From contig JAGPXD010000003.1 in assembly GCA_020746995.1 (NCBI GenBank), positions 1 through 64,000 of the forward strand: a stretch of 64,000 nt of DNA, given 5' to 3'. The translations under genes and the position numbers were made by a program. Within the stretch, counting starts at the first letter, position 1; each line of letters starts with the position of its first letter. The stretch comes from Plectosphaerella cucumerina (lineage: Eukaryota > Ascomycota > Sordariomycetes > Glomerellales > Plectosphaerellaceae). The notes beneath the pieces are model-generated. The model worked only from the letters and a program-made list of their open reading frames with translations. It was not told the origin of the DNA and searched no databases. Of the stretch, positions 10,154-19,434 are shown one piece after another.

Positions 10154-12628
10154 ATGGCTACCGACGCCCACGAGGCTCCCAGCCAAAGCACTTCTGCGGC
10201 CATATTCTCTTCTCACTATACTCTCCCGCAGATCAGAGCCATCCATCGCTCCTTCCATGTCGCCGTTGACGAGAAATCGGCCCGCCTTCGCACGCAGGTC
10301 GGCGCTTCGTACCGCGATCTCCTAGGCACGGCCGACTCCATCGTGCGAATGCACAGCGACAACAATTCAGTTCAGGCTCTCCTCGGCGGCATGGGCGGGC
10401 GGTGCGGACGTGCTGTCATTGCGAAGAAGATCTCCAATCTGGGAACTTGCGCCGCTCGGAACGACGCCGACACCGACACCCAAGAGCTGGCACAAATCGC
10501 CCGGGCACGACTCCTCGAGCGCTGTGGCCTTGTGGCACGGCGAACACTAAAGGGGAAGAACCATGGCACTGTACAAATGTCGAAGGGCGACAGACTGTTG
10601 CTCGTGAGCAAAGTCTACGTCCTGAGTCGGCTTCTCGTCAAAAGCTTCAGAGATGAAGGGGTGCTGTCTTCCGACGTCAGCCTCGTGGTTGACACTGCCG
10701 AGCACAGCACGACGACCCTGAAACGTCAGCTTCTACAAAGCATATCGAAAGTTCTGGAGCTCTCCGCCGACGTGAGGGGCCAGGCGAACAGCCAATCGAG
10801 CGACCATGTTCAGAAGGCACTTTGCGCATACAGCCTTGCAACAAGCTCTGGCACCCGAGATGTCCTTCGATATTTCCTCAGAGTCCGTGGCGACGCCATT
10901 ACATCCAAGTTCACCGACGACCGGCAAAATCCCGTGCACGGAAGCGACGACGTCCTTGCTTCCATTCGGCTCTACACCACTACATTGCTTGATGTTCAGG
11001 CGCTGGTACCCCACAAGCTCGCCGACGCCATCTCTCAACTGAAGAAGTCCCCGCTTGTGGCAGACGACACCCTCCTGGCTCTCGATGGGCTGCGGTTGGA
11101 TGTGTGTCATCGATGGTGCGGTGACGAAATACAATATTACACACCTTTCATTCGGCACGACGACCTGGCAGGCTCTCAAGCGCGAGCGATGTTGACGAGT
11201 TGGGCGACAAAGGGCGGCGAGGTCATCGTTGACGGACTGAAGACAACGACGGAGCGCATGCCGGACTTCCTGGGTCTTGTGACTCTCAGGACTGCCGTAC
11301 TTCAACTTTGGATCCGCGACGGGGGAAAAGCGAAGGGCTTTGACCCTTCTGAATTGCTAAACGCCCTTCGCGCCGCCTTCAATGAGCGAATGCTACAAGT
11401 CATCGAGACGAAGGTCGACAAACTTCATCTTGTCGCCTCTGAAGTAGCTGCAAGTCTGAGCGCAGGGCTGGATGCTCTGGTGGACCGACAGGTGGACATG
11501 TGGGCAAACAGCAACACCACTGCAGACCCTCTCGGAGCAGATCAATTTCTTCGTGAGCTTGTCGCCAGATTGTACGGTCGAGACGAGTCGGTGTCGAGGG
11601 CAGTCAGCTGCTTCAACTCATGGAAGCACGTCATCGAAGGCGTCAGCCAGCAAGTTGATCTTCTTAGCAAGCAACGTTGGGACAATGACGTCGATGAAAT
11701 CGAAGATGAAGACACAATCAACGCTCGCCAACAACTACTGAGCAAGGACGATCCACAAGCCCTACGGGACACGCTTGATTCGGCACTTGCAAGAGGCTTC
11801 GCAAACCTTGATCTAGAAATGTCAAAGTTGTGGCAGGCTTCTTCATCAGGCGGAGTCAACTCGAACAGTGGCAAGATGGCCATGTATGTCATTCGCGTGC
11901 TGCGAGACATTCGTGCCGGGATGCCTCTGTTAGAATCCGATGCAGCAAAGGAGTTTGGCCTTGCAACAGTCCCGGACCTGCATAGGAGACTTGCTGAAAC
12001 GGTGACAGCGGCCCCAGTCGATGCTTTCAGATCGGCGTTGCGGACACAAAAGCTGGTCATCGGTCGGGCATTGTGGGAAGGGGACACACCGTTGCCGGTG
12101 CAACCCTCGCCTCACGCATTCAAGCTTCTACGCGACACCTCGCAGGCCATGGCAGAGGCCGGATTGGACCTGTGGAGTCTGGCTGCAGTGGATGTTGCCA
12201 AGAAGCAACTCTCGACAGACATGTGCAAATCATGGATGGCGGGTGTCGAGAAGCTGCTGGCAGAGACCACGCAGATCGAGAACCCGGGGATGAACTTTGT
12301 TCCACAGCAGCACGAACAAGAGGCTGAGGATGGTACACCAGCCAAGTCTGCCGGCAAGGATACAATCCCTCCCAACGGGGACGATTCTACCAGCTCTCAG
12401 ACAGAGCAAGAAAGGCATGACCTCCTCACCCAGTGGCTGTTTGACATTACTTTCCTCCGATTGTGTCTCGAGTCCTCGGCGGATGGTGTTATAGAAATGT
12501 CTGCCTTGGAGGAACGGGTCCTCGAGGCGAGTGGAGGGCTCGGCGGCAACGCCAAGCAACGCATCATGAAGTCAGCACAAGCGTATTGGAAGAAGACTAG
12601 TTTGCTTTTCGGCATTCTTGTGGCCTAG
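10154..12628 (+). CDS. COG1: Conserved oligomeric Golgi complex subunit 1
   Basis: An intronless 824-residue protein. The N-terminus (about residues 22-67: YTLPQIRAIHRSF, then LRTQVGASYRDLLGTADSI) is the coiled-coil Vps51/EXO84/COG1-type domain. The rest is a long helical protein of typical Cog1 length. Cog1 belongs to lobe A of the COG tether, which captures retrograde vesicles at the Golgi and keeps glycosylation enzymes in place. The open frame extends to 10079, but that codon is GTG. The ATG at 10154 has a good context and follows a CAA-rich leader. It is the first gene after the RIPped block, so its promoter lies within a few hundred bases of probable heterochromatin. It converges with the ECI1-like gene. 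Identity is by family resemblance, mainly of the N-terminal domain. Confidence 0.8.
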   Translation: MATDAHEAPSQSTSAAIFSSHYTLPQIRAIHRSFHVAVDEKSARLRTQVGASYRDLLGTADSIVRMHSDNNSVQALLGGMGGRCGRAVIAKKISNLGTCAARNDADTDTQELAQIARARLLERCGLVARRTLKGKNHGTVQMSKGDRLLLVSKVYVLSRLLVKSFRDEGVLSSDVSLVVDTAEHSTTTLKRQLLQSISKVLELSADVRGQANSQSSDHVQKALCAYSLATSSGTRDVLRYFLRVRGDAITSKFTDDRQNPVHGSDDVLASIRLYTTTLLDVQALVPHKLADAISQLKKSPLVADDTLLALDGLRLDVCHRWCGDEIQYYTPFIRHDDLAGSQARAMLTSWATKGGEVIVDGLKTTTERMPDFLGLVTLRTAVLQLWIRDGGKAKGFDPSELLNALRAAFNERMLQVIETKVDKLHLVASEVAASLSAGLDALVDRQVDMWANSNTTADPLGADQFLRELVARLYGRDESVSRAVSCFNSWKHVIEGVSQQVDLLSKQRWDNDVDEIEDEDTINARQQLLSKDDPQALRDTLDSALARGFANLDLEMSKLWQASSSGGVNSNSGKMAMYVIRVLRDIRAGMPLLESDAAKEFGLATVPDLHRRLAETVTAAPVDAFRSALRTQKLVIGRALWEGDTPLPVQPSPHAFKLLRDTSQAMAEAGLDLWSLAAVDVAKKQLSTDMCKSWMAGVEKLLAETTQIENPGMNFVPQQHEQEAEDGTPAKSAGKDTIPPNGDDSTSSQTEQERHDLLTQWLFDITFLRLCLESSADGVIEMSALEERVLEASGGLGGNAKQRIMKSAQAYWKKTSLLFGILVA

Positions 12629-12759
12629 ATGCCTGGATTGTGGGTGGATCGACATTCAAGAGAGATACATTGGGACCCCGCGGCAACCTATTGTTTACAT
12701 GCATGATGGTCAAGGTCTTGTTACCAGGCTGAGCTAAAATAAGCTCGAAGATTGCTACC

Positions 12760-13584
12760 CTACAACTTATGTCTCTTCTCTCCTGATGCCAACTTCCGAA
12801 ACTCCTCCTGTGGTATACCAGCCGCAAACCTCTCGAGGCCAGCAAACACCTCCTTTGTGTTCTGTTGGTCGAGCAGATCCATTTCCGGGCCACGGATAAG
12901 CTTCTTGATCCCGAGAAGGCTGCCACCAATCAAATGGCGCCCGAGCTTGTCGTCGACCTCGCTAAGAACAAGCTTCTTGAACTTTTCGTCCTCGCCGACG
13001 TCGGTGCCCACCTCGTCAAATATTTTGTTGACAAAGCCTGTGGCTAGCAGCTCGGAGGCGGGAATCCGTCGACTCATAATCAGAGCCTCGTTTGCCTTGC
13101 TGATTCCGAGTCGCTGCACGAGGGCTCGTGAGGCGCCGCCCTCGGAGACGAGACCGAGGGAACTGAATGGCGTGAGAAGATATGTATGAGGGGCTGCATA
13201 GATGAAGTCGGAAAAGGCAACAAGAGCAGCCGAGAGGCCTATGACAGGGCCGTTGAGAGCGGAGACGAGAATCTTCGGATGAGTGTAGAAAGCATTGGTG
13301 GCATTGAGGTTGTTGGCGACGAACGACTGCAACCAGTGTTTGTGAGCATCGCTCGCAGCCACCGGCGTGTCCTTGGCGAGTGAGACATCAGCACCGGCGG
13401 AGAAGAAGCGCCCCTTCCCAATCAATACGGTGACAAACACGTCATCTCGTTTCGCAACCTCCCGTAGAGTTTGCGCGAGATTGTAGTACTGTTGTTGGGA
13501 CAAGGCGTTCAGTTTTTGAATGTTGTCAATGGTGATGACGGCGATGCGGTCGAGATACTCCACGGAAATTGCTTGGTGGGACAT
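12760..13584 (-). CDS. ECI1: Peroxisomal delta3,delta2-enoyl-CoA isomerase-like protein
   Basis: A 274-residue crotonase-fold protein without introns. Oxyanion-hole segments are FSAGAD (residues 61-66) and NGPVIGLSAA (111-120). Glu148 in LGLVSEGGAS sits where enoyl-CoA isomerases carry the catalytic acid, which favours an isomerase over a hydratase. The protein ends in HKL, a peroxisomal PTS1-type signal (yeast Eci1 ends in HRL), so it should act in beta-oxidation of unsaturated fatty acids in peroxisomes. The start at 13584 is the first ATG; the longer open frame begins at a GTG (13635). The stop is 131 bp from the COG1 stop on the other strand. A related enoyl-CoA hydratase-like role is possible. 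Confidence 0.82.
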   Translation of the reverse strand: MSHQAISVEYLDRIAVITIDNIQKLNALSQQQYYNLAQTLREVAKRDDVFVTVLIGKGRFFSAGADVSLAKDTPVAASDAHKHWLQSFVANNLNATNAFYTHPKILVSALNGPVIGLSAALVAFSDFIYAAPHTYLLTPFSSLGLVSEGGASRALVQRLGISKANEALIMSRRIPASELLATGFVNKIFDEVGTDVGEDEKFKKLVLSEVDDKLGRHLIGGSLLGIKKLIRGPEMDLLDQQNTKEVFAGLERFAAGIPQEEFRKLASGEKRHKL

Positions 13585-13718
13585 CTTGTCTGTCTGCGAT
13601 GAGGAAGGCAGTGGTGGCAGTTGGTCGGGCGACACTGTTGGGCTCCAGATTGACAGGCGACTGGTATTGTTTTGGCAAGTGATGTTGCTGATTGATCTGC
13701 GTGGTCATGCATTTCGGT

Positions 13719-13734
13719 GCCGAGGTACCTCGGC
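13719..13734. promoter_or_regulatory. 16-bp perfect palindrome upstream of ECI1
   Basis: GCCGAGGTACCTCGGC is a perfect inverted repeat 135 bp upstream of the ECI1 ATG. The remaining 13585-14012 region holds only the ECI1 promoter and the RPA49 3' flank. A dimeric transcription-factor site is possible but unproven. Confidence 0.3.
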
Positions 13735-14012
13735 TGATCTGCAGATTTCGCGGGGTACGCGGCCTTGTCTGGCACGTCGGACTTGGGGCATAAGTGACAT
13801 GGCGGAATGCAAGCGGCGCCGCCCTGGTCGATTCATTCTATATATTTACTACACTGAAATTATCCGCCCACCTCAGCCACGAATGGATGGGTGGAACACG
13901 TGCACCGGAGGCACCGAAATACCCTGTCTCTCGACAACCCATCGACAACCCATGTGCTTTCCTACAGCCAGATTCTCCGCCAGCCACACAACAAAAGCCT
14001 GTGCGGAGAGGT

Positions 14013-15490
14013 CTACCGCTTCCTGGCAGGAGCTCCGCGGCTTTGCTTGGGGAATTGAAGGGGGAGCGCCAGCTTGGCGATGATCTGCTTTCCATGTTCC
14101 TGGCTCTTGCGTCGGACGACACGGGCACCAATCTCGGCGTAGTACTGCTTGATGGCCCTCTCGTCAATCCCAAGATCTTCACGAAGATCCTCAATGTCGG
14201 TCTCGAAGTTGTCAATGATGGCTGCCAGGGCGCAGCAATGCGTCATCAGCAGATGCGAGTGGAACTTGTCAATGACTCCGTTCTCCGAAAACTTGCGCCG
14301 AATGCTTTCGACGACAGAGTGGGGAGCCGGAGAAAGTTTCTGTGCCAAAACGTCCTTCTTGGGAACAGCCTTGGAGCTCCGTGGGCCATCCTTGGCAGCC
14401 GTGTAGAAAAGGATGACAAAGTGGAGGTATCGGAGGAGGCGCAGCTTCTCGGCCGGCTTGTCTTGCCGTCCAATGCGGTCGAGACGTCGAGCCACGAAAC
14501 GGGAGCTGGCTTGAACATCCTCTTGACTCTGAAGTGCCTCCTGCCAGTCCAGGATCGGCACTGCCTTCAGAGGCCCAGCGCCGATGATGTCAACAGGATC
14601 ATAAACGTCCGCGATCTCGGTGGCTTCAAGATTAGCCCGGGGAACCGGTCTAGCCGCATCGGCAGCATCTTGCAGTTCCTGCCTGGTGGCCATGTTCGAT
14701 GTGATTATGCTGATCTCGTCCAGTGTTGCTTTGTCCGCAGCGTTCAGCTGCTCCGGGCCGCCGTTGCTCTTCTCCTTGGCCGCCTCGGGGCGGAGGGTAT
14801 TCATTTCTCGGTCCTCGATGGCCTTACGGGCCTTCTTGGTGCCGAATGTTTGACCGAGCAGGATCTTTTGTGTGAGATACGTCTGTAGGACCAGGGGTTA
14901 GTGGCGCGCGTTTAGGCTAGGTCGCATTGAACTCACCTGGTTCGGGTCGGGAGCGGACATGGCTTGCTCATTCGAGTCCCGGTCACGAACACGGCTTCGG
15001 ACGAGCATGGGGGTCACCAAAATAGCCTCGGTGTCGCCCTCCTGATCTTCGCCATTCTCCCAATCCGAAAGGGCAAACCAGGTAAGCTTGTCGGGCTGTG
15101 CAGGGTCTCTGTCCTCTCTCGCCACGTAGTCCATGATGGGGTCGTTGGTGGCCTCCAGTACCAGTTCGAGGTGAGGCTTCTGTCCAGCATAATGCGTCTC
15201 GCCGGGCTGTCGGTCTCTCTCGTAAAACACCCATTCCAGGTTGTCCGGAACCAGGACTCCAGGCGCAGGCCCTGTTGCTGTTAGCTGCGCTCCACACAAT
15301 TGAAGATGTCAAGCTGAGTCTTACTGATCAATGCTACCCAAGCTTCCGGGCGCGTGAAGTTGACACGGGTGGTCAAGACCTTGTCGGTGTTCCCGGAGGA
15401 CACATGGGGGTTGAGCGGGTCGGGAACACGTTCGAGCCTGAGTCGAGTCGGGTCTGCACCCTCCGCAGCTGTGAATGTCTGGATGTCCAT
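14013..15490 (-). CDS. RPA49: DNA-directed RNA polymerase I subunit A49
   Basis: Three exons: 15490-15325, 15277-14937 and 14882-14013, giving 458 residues. Intron 1 (15324-15278) has a GTAAGA donor and a CTAACAG acceptor; intron 2 (14936-14883) has GTGAGT, CACTAAC and CTACAG. Phases agree. The N-terminal dimerisation half reads LVPDNLEWVFYERD and DYVARED. The hallmark GQTFGTKKARKAI precedes a linker and the C-terminal tandem winged-helix region (TRQELQDA, RPVPRANLEATE, VARRLDRI). A49 pairs with A34.5 on RNA polymerase I and promotes rRNA initiation and elongation in the nucleolus. The ATG at 15490 is in frame with the rest, but exon 1 is less conserved, so the start is the weakest part. It shares a 332-bp divergent promoter region with HTD2. 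Confidence 0.85.
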
Positions 15491-15822
15491 ATTGAGGACT
15501 CGAGGGAACCTCTTCTGCCAGTCGGGAGGGGGAGAGAGGCTGGTCCAGGAGAAAGGTAGGTGTGGTGGAGGGAAGCACCTTGGACGGCAAAAAGGAAGAA
15601 GGGCAGGTGTCTGGACATTTTTTTCTAAAGAGATTGCCGTGCGACACTATTTTTCGCACTGTGTGGGAAGTAATCAATGAAATGAGCGGATAAGGCTGTG
15701 GTCCGCTTTTCTTCGGGCCCCACCTTCAGCGATAACGGGAGGTGTCTTGTCGCCGAAATTGCAAGGCACATCTTGAACCGCCCCGGTCGCAAGAGTACGG
15801 CCTGCAATCACATACTACTCAA

Positions 15823-16947
15823 ATGTCGAACATCAGGATGTGTAGACGAGCACGAGCGAGATTGTCGGTCATTCTCAATTATTCATCCAGCCATCGTGCA
15901 TACAGCAGTTCTTCGAAGGTTGCTGCAAACATCCTCGGGAGGAAGAAGAACATTCCCGACTACATCTCGCCTACCAACTCAAGGCTGCTGAGCATCTCGC
16001 TCTGCGATTATCTTCCTGCGGAATGCCTGGCACCTTTGCCCTCTCTCGCTGGAGCATCTGGTGACTTGTTTGAGCCCATGCCACAAGGACATCATGTTGT
16101 CTACTTCCCCTTGCAGACGCAACCCTCGAAACTCCATGCCGATGGAACAGATATGGATCATTGGCCCGGGGAGCCTTTCGAGCGTCGCATGTGGGCAGGC
16201 GGCGAGGTCACGTTTCGCCAAGGATGGGGAAGAGAACTTCAGCTGGACGCATGCCCAGCAACGTGTGTGGAGAGCATCGATGATGTACGCTTGCCCGCGA
16301 TGTCGGACAATGGAACATCAGACAGCAATGCCAAGGCCTTCGTCGATGTGTGGAGACGTTACAGCAAGGTCGGAAGCAGGATGTCACCTGCCATTGTGGA
16401 ACGGAGGACCTTGGTATTTTTCCCGAGGGAGTCACAAGATACGCTCAAGGTCCACAGGCCTGAAAAGGTCGTAACCGGTAAGCACCATGCACATGGACAT
16501 CGGCCAGCAGTTCCTGGGGTCAAGCTCAAAAAATCACTAGCACCACACAAGCCAGACTACACGATCTCTTTAACGCCCACACGTGCATTGTTGGCCAACT
16601 TCAGCGCGCTGTCCTACAACGCCCACTCCATCCATCTTGACACTAGTCTGGCACATGCCGAAGGCCATCGAGGCCTTCTGGTCCAGGGACCTTTGTCACT
16701 GACTCTGATGCTTGCGGCGCTCAGAGGCCAGCTGGTTTCGGAGGATGCGACGACAAGACAGGCGACGAAATGGATCGGCTATCGGAACTTAGCCCCGCTG
16801 TACTGTGATGAGCCACTCACTGTGTGCCTAAGGGAGAAAGGCCGTCAAGAGGCGATCAACGAGGGTGAGAGAAGGTGGGATGTTTGGATCGAAGGCAAGT
16901 CTGGCGGTATGGCGGTCAAGGGCACTGCCACGACAAATGATATGTAG
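15823..16947 (+). CDS. HTD2: Mitochondrial 3-hydroxyacyl-thioester dehydratase 2
   Basis: Two exons, 15823-16477 and 16541-16947, giving 353 residues. The 63-nt intron (GTAAGC donor, CACTAG acceptor) is a multiple of three and stop-free, so a naive frame reads through it. Splicing restores VVTAPHKPDYTISLTPT, the continuous family motif. The C-terminal hotdog domain carries the hydratase-2 signature YNAHSIHLD followed by GLLVQGPLSLTL. The N-terminus is rich in Arg and Ser (MCRRARARLS, then RAYSSSS) and looks like a mitochondrial presequence. Known role: the dehydratase step of mitochondrial type II fatty-acid synthesis, which supplies the lipoic-acid precursor. The first in-frame ATG is 15823; the upstream codon at 15742 is GTG. 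It converges with the glucosidase gene 93 bp away. Confidence 0.85.
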   Translation: MSNIRMCRRARARLSVILNYSSSHRAYSSSSKVAANILGRKKNIPDYISPTNSRLLSISLCDYLPAECLAPLPSLAGASGDLFEPMPQGHHVVYFPLQTQPSKLHADGTDMDHWPGEPFERRMWAGGEVTFRQGWGRELQLDACPATCVESIDDVRLPAMSDNGTSDSNAKAFVDVWRRYSKVGSRMSPAIVERRTLVFFPRESQDTLKVHRPEKVVTGKHHAHGHRPAVPGVKLKKSLAPHKPDYTISLTPTRALLANFSALSYNAHSIHLDTSLAHAEGHRGLLVQGPLSLTLMLAALRGQLVSEDATTRQATKWIGYRNLAPLYCDEPLTVCLREKGRQEAINEGERRWDVWIEGKSGGMAVKGTATTNDM

Positions 16948-17040
16948 CGGCAGGGTTATGCTTTAGGGGTGGTAGTCATTCCACACCGGTTAACTCCGAG
17001 TCTCCAAGTGCTTTACCTCAGGGAGGCCAGCCTGTTCGGT

Positions 17041-18807
17041 TTACTCTTCTAGGTACAGTCGTGCCTCCCACGGCCGAAGCTTCGTTGCAGTCTTCTCCGA
17101 CGGTCTCGAAGCCACTACTGACGCATCCTCGTAGTTTCCAATCCTGCACTTCAGGTGATTCGTTTCCGGAAGCTTGACTTCAACCGCGTGGTCAGTGAAG
17201 TTGAGCACAATCACGGCCATCCGCCCATTGTTCGTCTTCGTGAAAACAAAACTCTCTTCGCTGTCTGCATTCAGCAGCCGGAAGTTGCCATGGATGAGCA
17301 GATCTTGCTGTTCCTTGCGTATCTGTAGCATTTCCTTCCAAAAGTTCAGTACTGACTGTGACTCGGTTTGTTGTTTCTCGACATTGACTATGGGATAGTT
17401 GTCGTGTGTGCGCATCCAAGGGCCGGCATCTGACGAGGTAAATCCGGCATGCGGTAAGTTGTTCCATTGCATCGGAGTGCGTGCGTTGTCGCGGCCGAGC
17501 AAGTTGATGCCGTCGAGGGCACGCCGTAGAGACTCGTCGGATACCTTTCTGGCCTCCAGTGCCCGATAGTGGTTGACTGAGGCAATGTCTTGATACTCGT
17601 CAACGGGCCATTCGCGCGGGACGTTGACCATGCCTATTTCTTGGCCCTGGTACACAAACAGCGTGCCGGTGAGTGAGCAGAGCATCAGGGACAGCATCTT
17701 GGCGCTCATTTGACGGGAAGCTTCGTCCTTGTCGCTCCCGTAACGCGACACACTTCGTCCCTGGTCGTGGTTTTCGCAAAAAGCGGTCGTCCAGGCATCA
17801 TTCCCCTCGATGAAGCACTGCCACCTCTCTACGATCCGCTTCAGCTCCGACAACTTCCACGGATCAATAGCGAATGGCATCTCGCTCCCTTTGCCAATCT
17901 CGACAATGTCGAATTGAAACACCATGCTGAGCTGCTGAGCTGCCGCGCTCACGTAGCGGCGGACGTGACTTTCGTCTGGCGTGTGGGGTAGCTCGCCGAC
18001 AGTCATGAGATCGGCGCCGTACTCAGCCAGAACTTTGTTCATCTCCCCAAGAAACTCGTGGATGCGCGGACCGTTGGCATACATGTCCCATGCGGGTTGC
18101 TCATAGGCCGCAGTGTCCACAATAGGAGCATCTCTCAGCTCAACCCCTTTTGAGTACATGTTGACCGTGTCAACACGGAAGCCGTCGACTCCGCGAGCGA
18201 GCCAGAAGCGCATGGCACTATCATAGATAGCGGCACGGCAAGCTTCGTTCTCCCAGTTGAGATCCGGTTGCTGGCGAGCAAAGAGATGGAGGTAGTACTC
18301 GCCAGTGGCTTCGTCCCATTGCCAGGCGCTCCCACCAAAATAGGACCGCCAGTTTGTGGGTGGCAACCGCTTGCCGGTGGCAGGGTCGATGCGGGCGGGA
18401 CGCCAGATGTACCAGTCGCGCCGTGGATTGGTGAGAGAAGATCGGCTCTCTTTGAACCAAGCGTGTTCGTCCGAGGTGTGGTTGATAACCAGGTCGATGA
18501 TCAATTTCATACCACGAGCATGGCAGGCGGAGATGAGATCTTCCATGTCGGCAACGGTCCCATATGGCTCGTGAACGGCTTCATAATCGCTGATGTCGTA
18601 GCCCATGTCAAATTGGGGCGACTTGTACATGGGTGAAAGCCAGACAACGTCAACGCCCAGGTCGGCTAGGTAATCAACCTTGCTGATGATTCCGGGAATA
18701 TCGCCCAGGCCATCATCGTTTGAGTCTTTGAAGGATGCCGGGTAAATCTGGTAGACTGTGCTGTTCTTCCACCAGGGGCTGTGGGCATGGGGTGTTGTAG
18801 ATCCCAT
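17041..18807 (-). CDS. GH13 alpha-glucosidase (maltase-type)
   Basis: An intronless 588-residue cytosolic glycoside hydrolase family 13 enzyme without a signal peptide. Catalytic residues are visible: nucleophile Asp213 in GFRVDTVNMYS, acid/base Glu272 in TVGELPHT and Asp348 in ENHDQG, with DLVINHTSDEH as conserved region I. The residue after the nucleophile is Thr, as in yeast maltases; isomaltases have Val there. Alpha-1,4 (maltose-like) preference is therefore likely, though that rule is transferred from yeast. It hydrolyses imported maltose or maltotriose to glucose. No sugar transporter or regulator lies beside it here. The ATG at 18807 opens the family's usual start (PWWKNSTVYQIYPASFKD). 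Confidence 0.93.
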   Translation of the reverse strand: MGSTTPHAHSPWWKNSTVYQIYPASFKDSNDDGLGDIPGIISKVDYLADLGVDVVWLSPMYKSPQFDMGYDISDYEAVHEPYGTVADMEDLISACHARGMKLIIDLVINHTSDEHAWFKESRSSLTNPRRDWYIWRPARIDPATGKRLPPTNWRSYFGGSAWQWDEATGEYYLHLFARQQPDLNWENEACRAAIYDSAMRFWLARGVDGFRVDTVNMYSKGVELRDAPIVDTAAYEQPAWDMYANGPRIHEFLGEMNKVLAEYGADLMTVGELPHTPDESHVRRYVSAAAQQLSMVFQFDIVEIGKGSEMPFAIDPWKLSELKRIVERWQCFIEGNDAWTTAFCENHDQGRSVSRYGSDKDEASRQMSAKMLSLMLCSLTGTLFVYQGQEIGMVNVPREWPVDEYQDIASVNHYRALEARKVSDESLRRALDGINLLGRDNARTPMQWNNLPHAGFTSSDAGPWMRTHDNYPIVNVEKQQTESQSVLNFWKEMLQIRKEQQDLLIHGNFRLLNADSEESFVFTKTNNGRMAVIVLNFTDHAVEVKLPETNHLKCRIGNYEDASVVASRPSEKTATKLRPWEARLYLEE

Positions 18808-19434
18808 GATTGCAGGTCGAGTTGATAGTCGTCAGAAACGGACAAGTAGAAAAAGTACAGCGTCCAGAAAGATATGTGCTCCTGATGTGTGACGGGTGCC
18901 AAATCGATGGGCTATGTCGGGAGTGATGGTCTTCTTGTAGGCCTACATCTCCACGGCAATGCAGATCGCGATGAACACGGCGCGCGCGTTTAGCCAATGA
19001 ACTTGCACGATTCGCCCCCAATTCTCGCGGAAACGAGAGTCGTCGTTGCCTGTCAACTTGTCCACGGGGAAATACTCGCTTGAACCTTTGGGGCCTAGCC
19101 TTCTCCGTCCCCAGCTGGGTTCCCCGCGCCCATCTGCCTTTCCCCCCAGGCCCCGTATTTGAACCTTCCAGTCCTTCAGGGTCAACAGGGTGGCAATATG
19201 ATCCATCCTGATGTTCGGAGATCATGCACGCCGGGTACAAGTAGCCATCAATGATTCGCAGGTTGCTGAATGGTCTGGGGCGAATAAGTGGTAACTCGCG
19301 AGAACACACCCAAACGAAGTAGTTTCCGGCAGTGACCCCTCCTCTTGGGGATTCACGCTGCTTCTAGGTATAGATACATGCAAGCCGGTAACCTTGGCAT
19401 GCCAGACAATTCCCATTTGCGCGCCGGCACATCT
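18808..19434. other. Intergenic: glucosidase promoter and CTR9 3' flank
   Basis: These 627 bp contain the upstream region of the glucosidase gene and the downstream flank of CTR9. Short open frames on both strands do not resemble proteins. I see no RNA gene or repeat. Confidence 0.6.
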
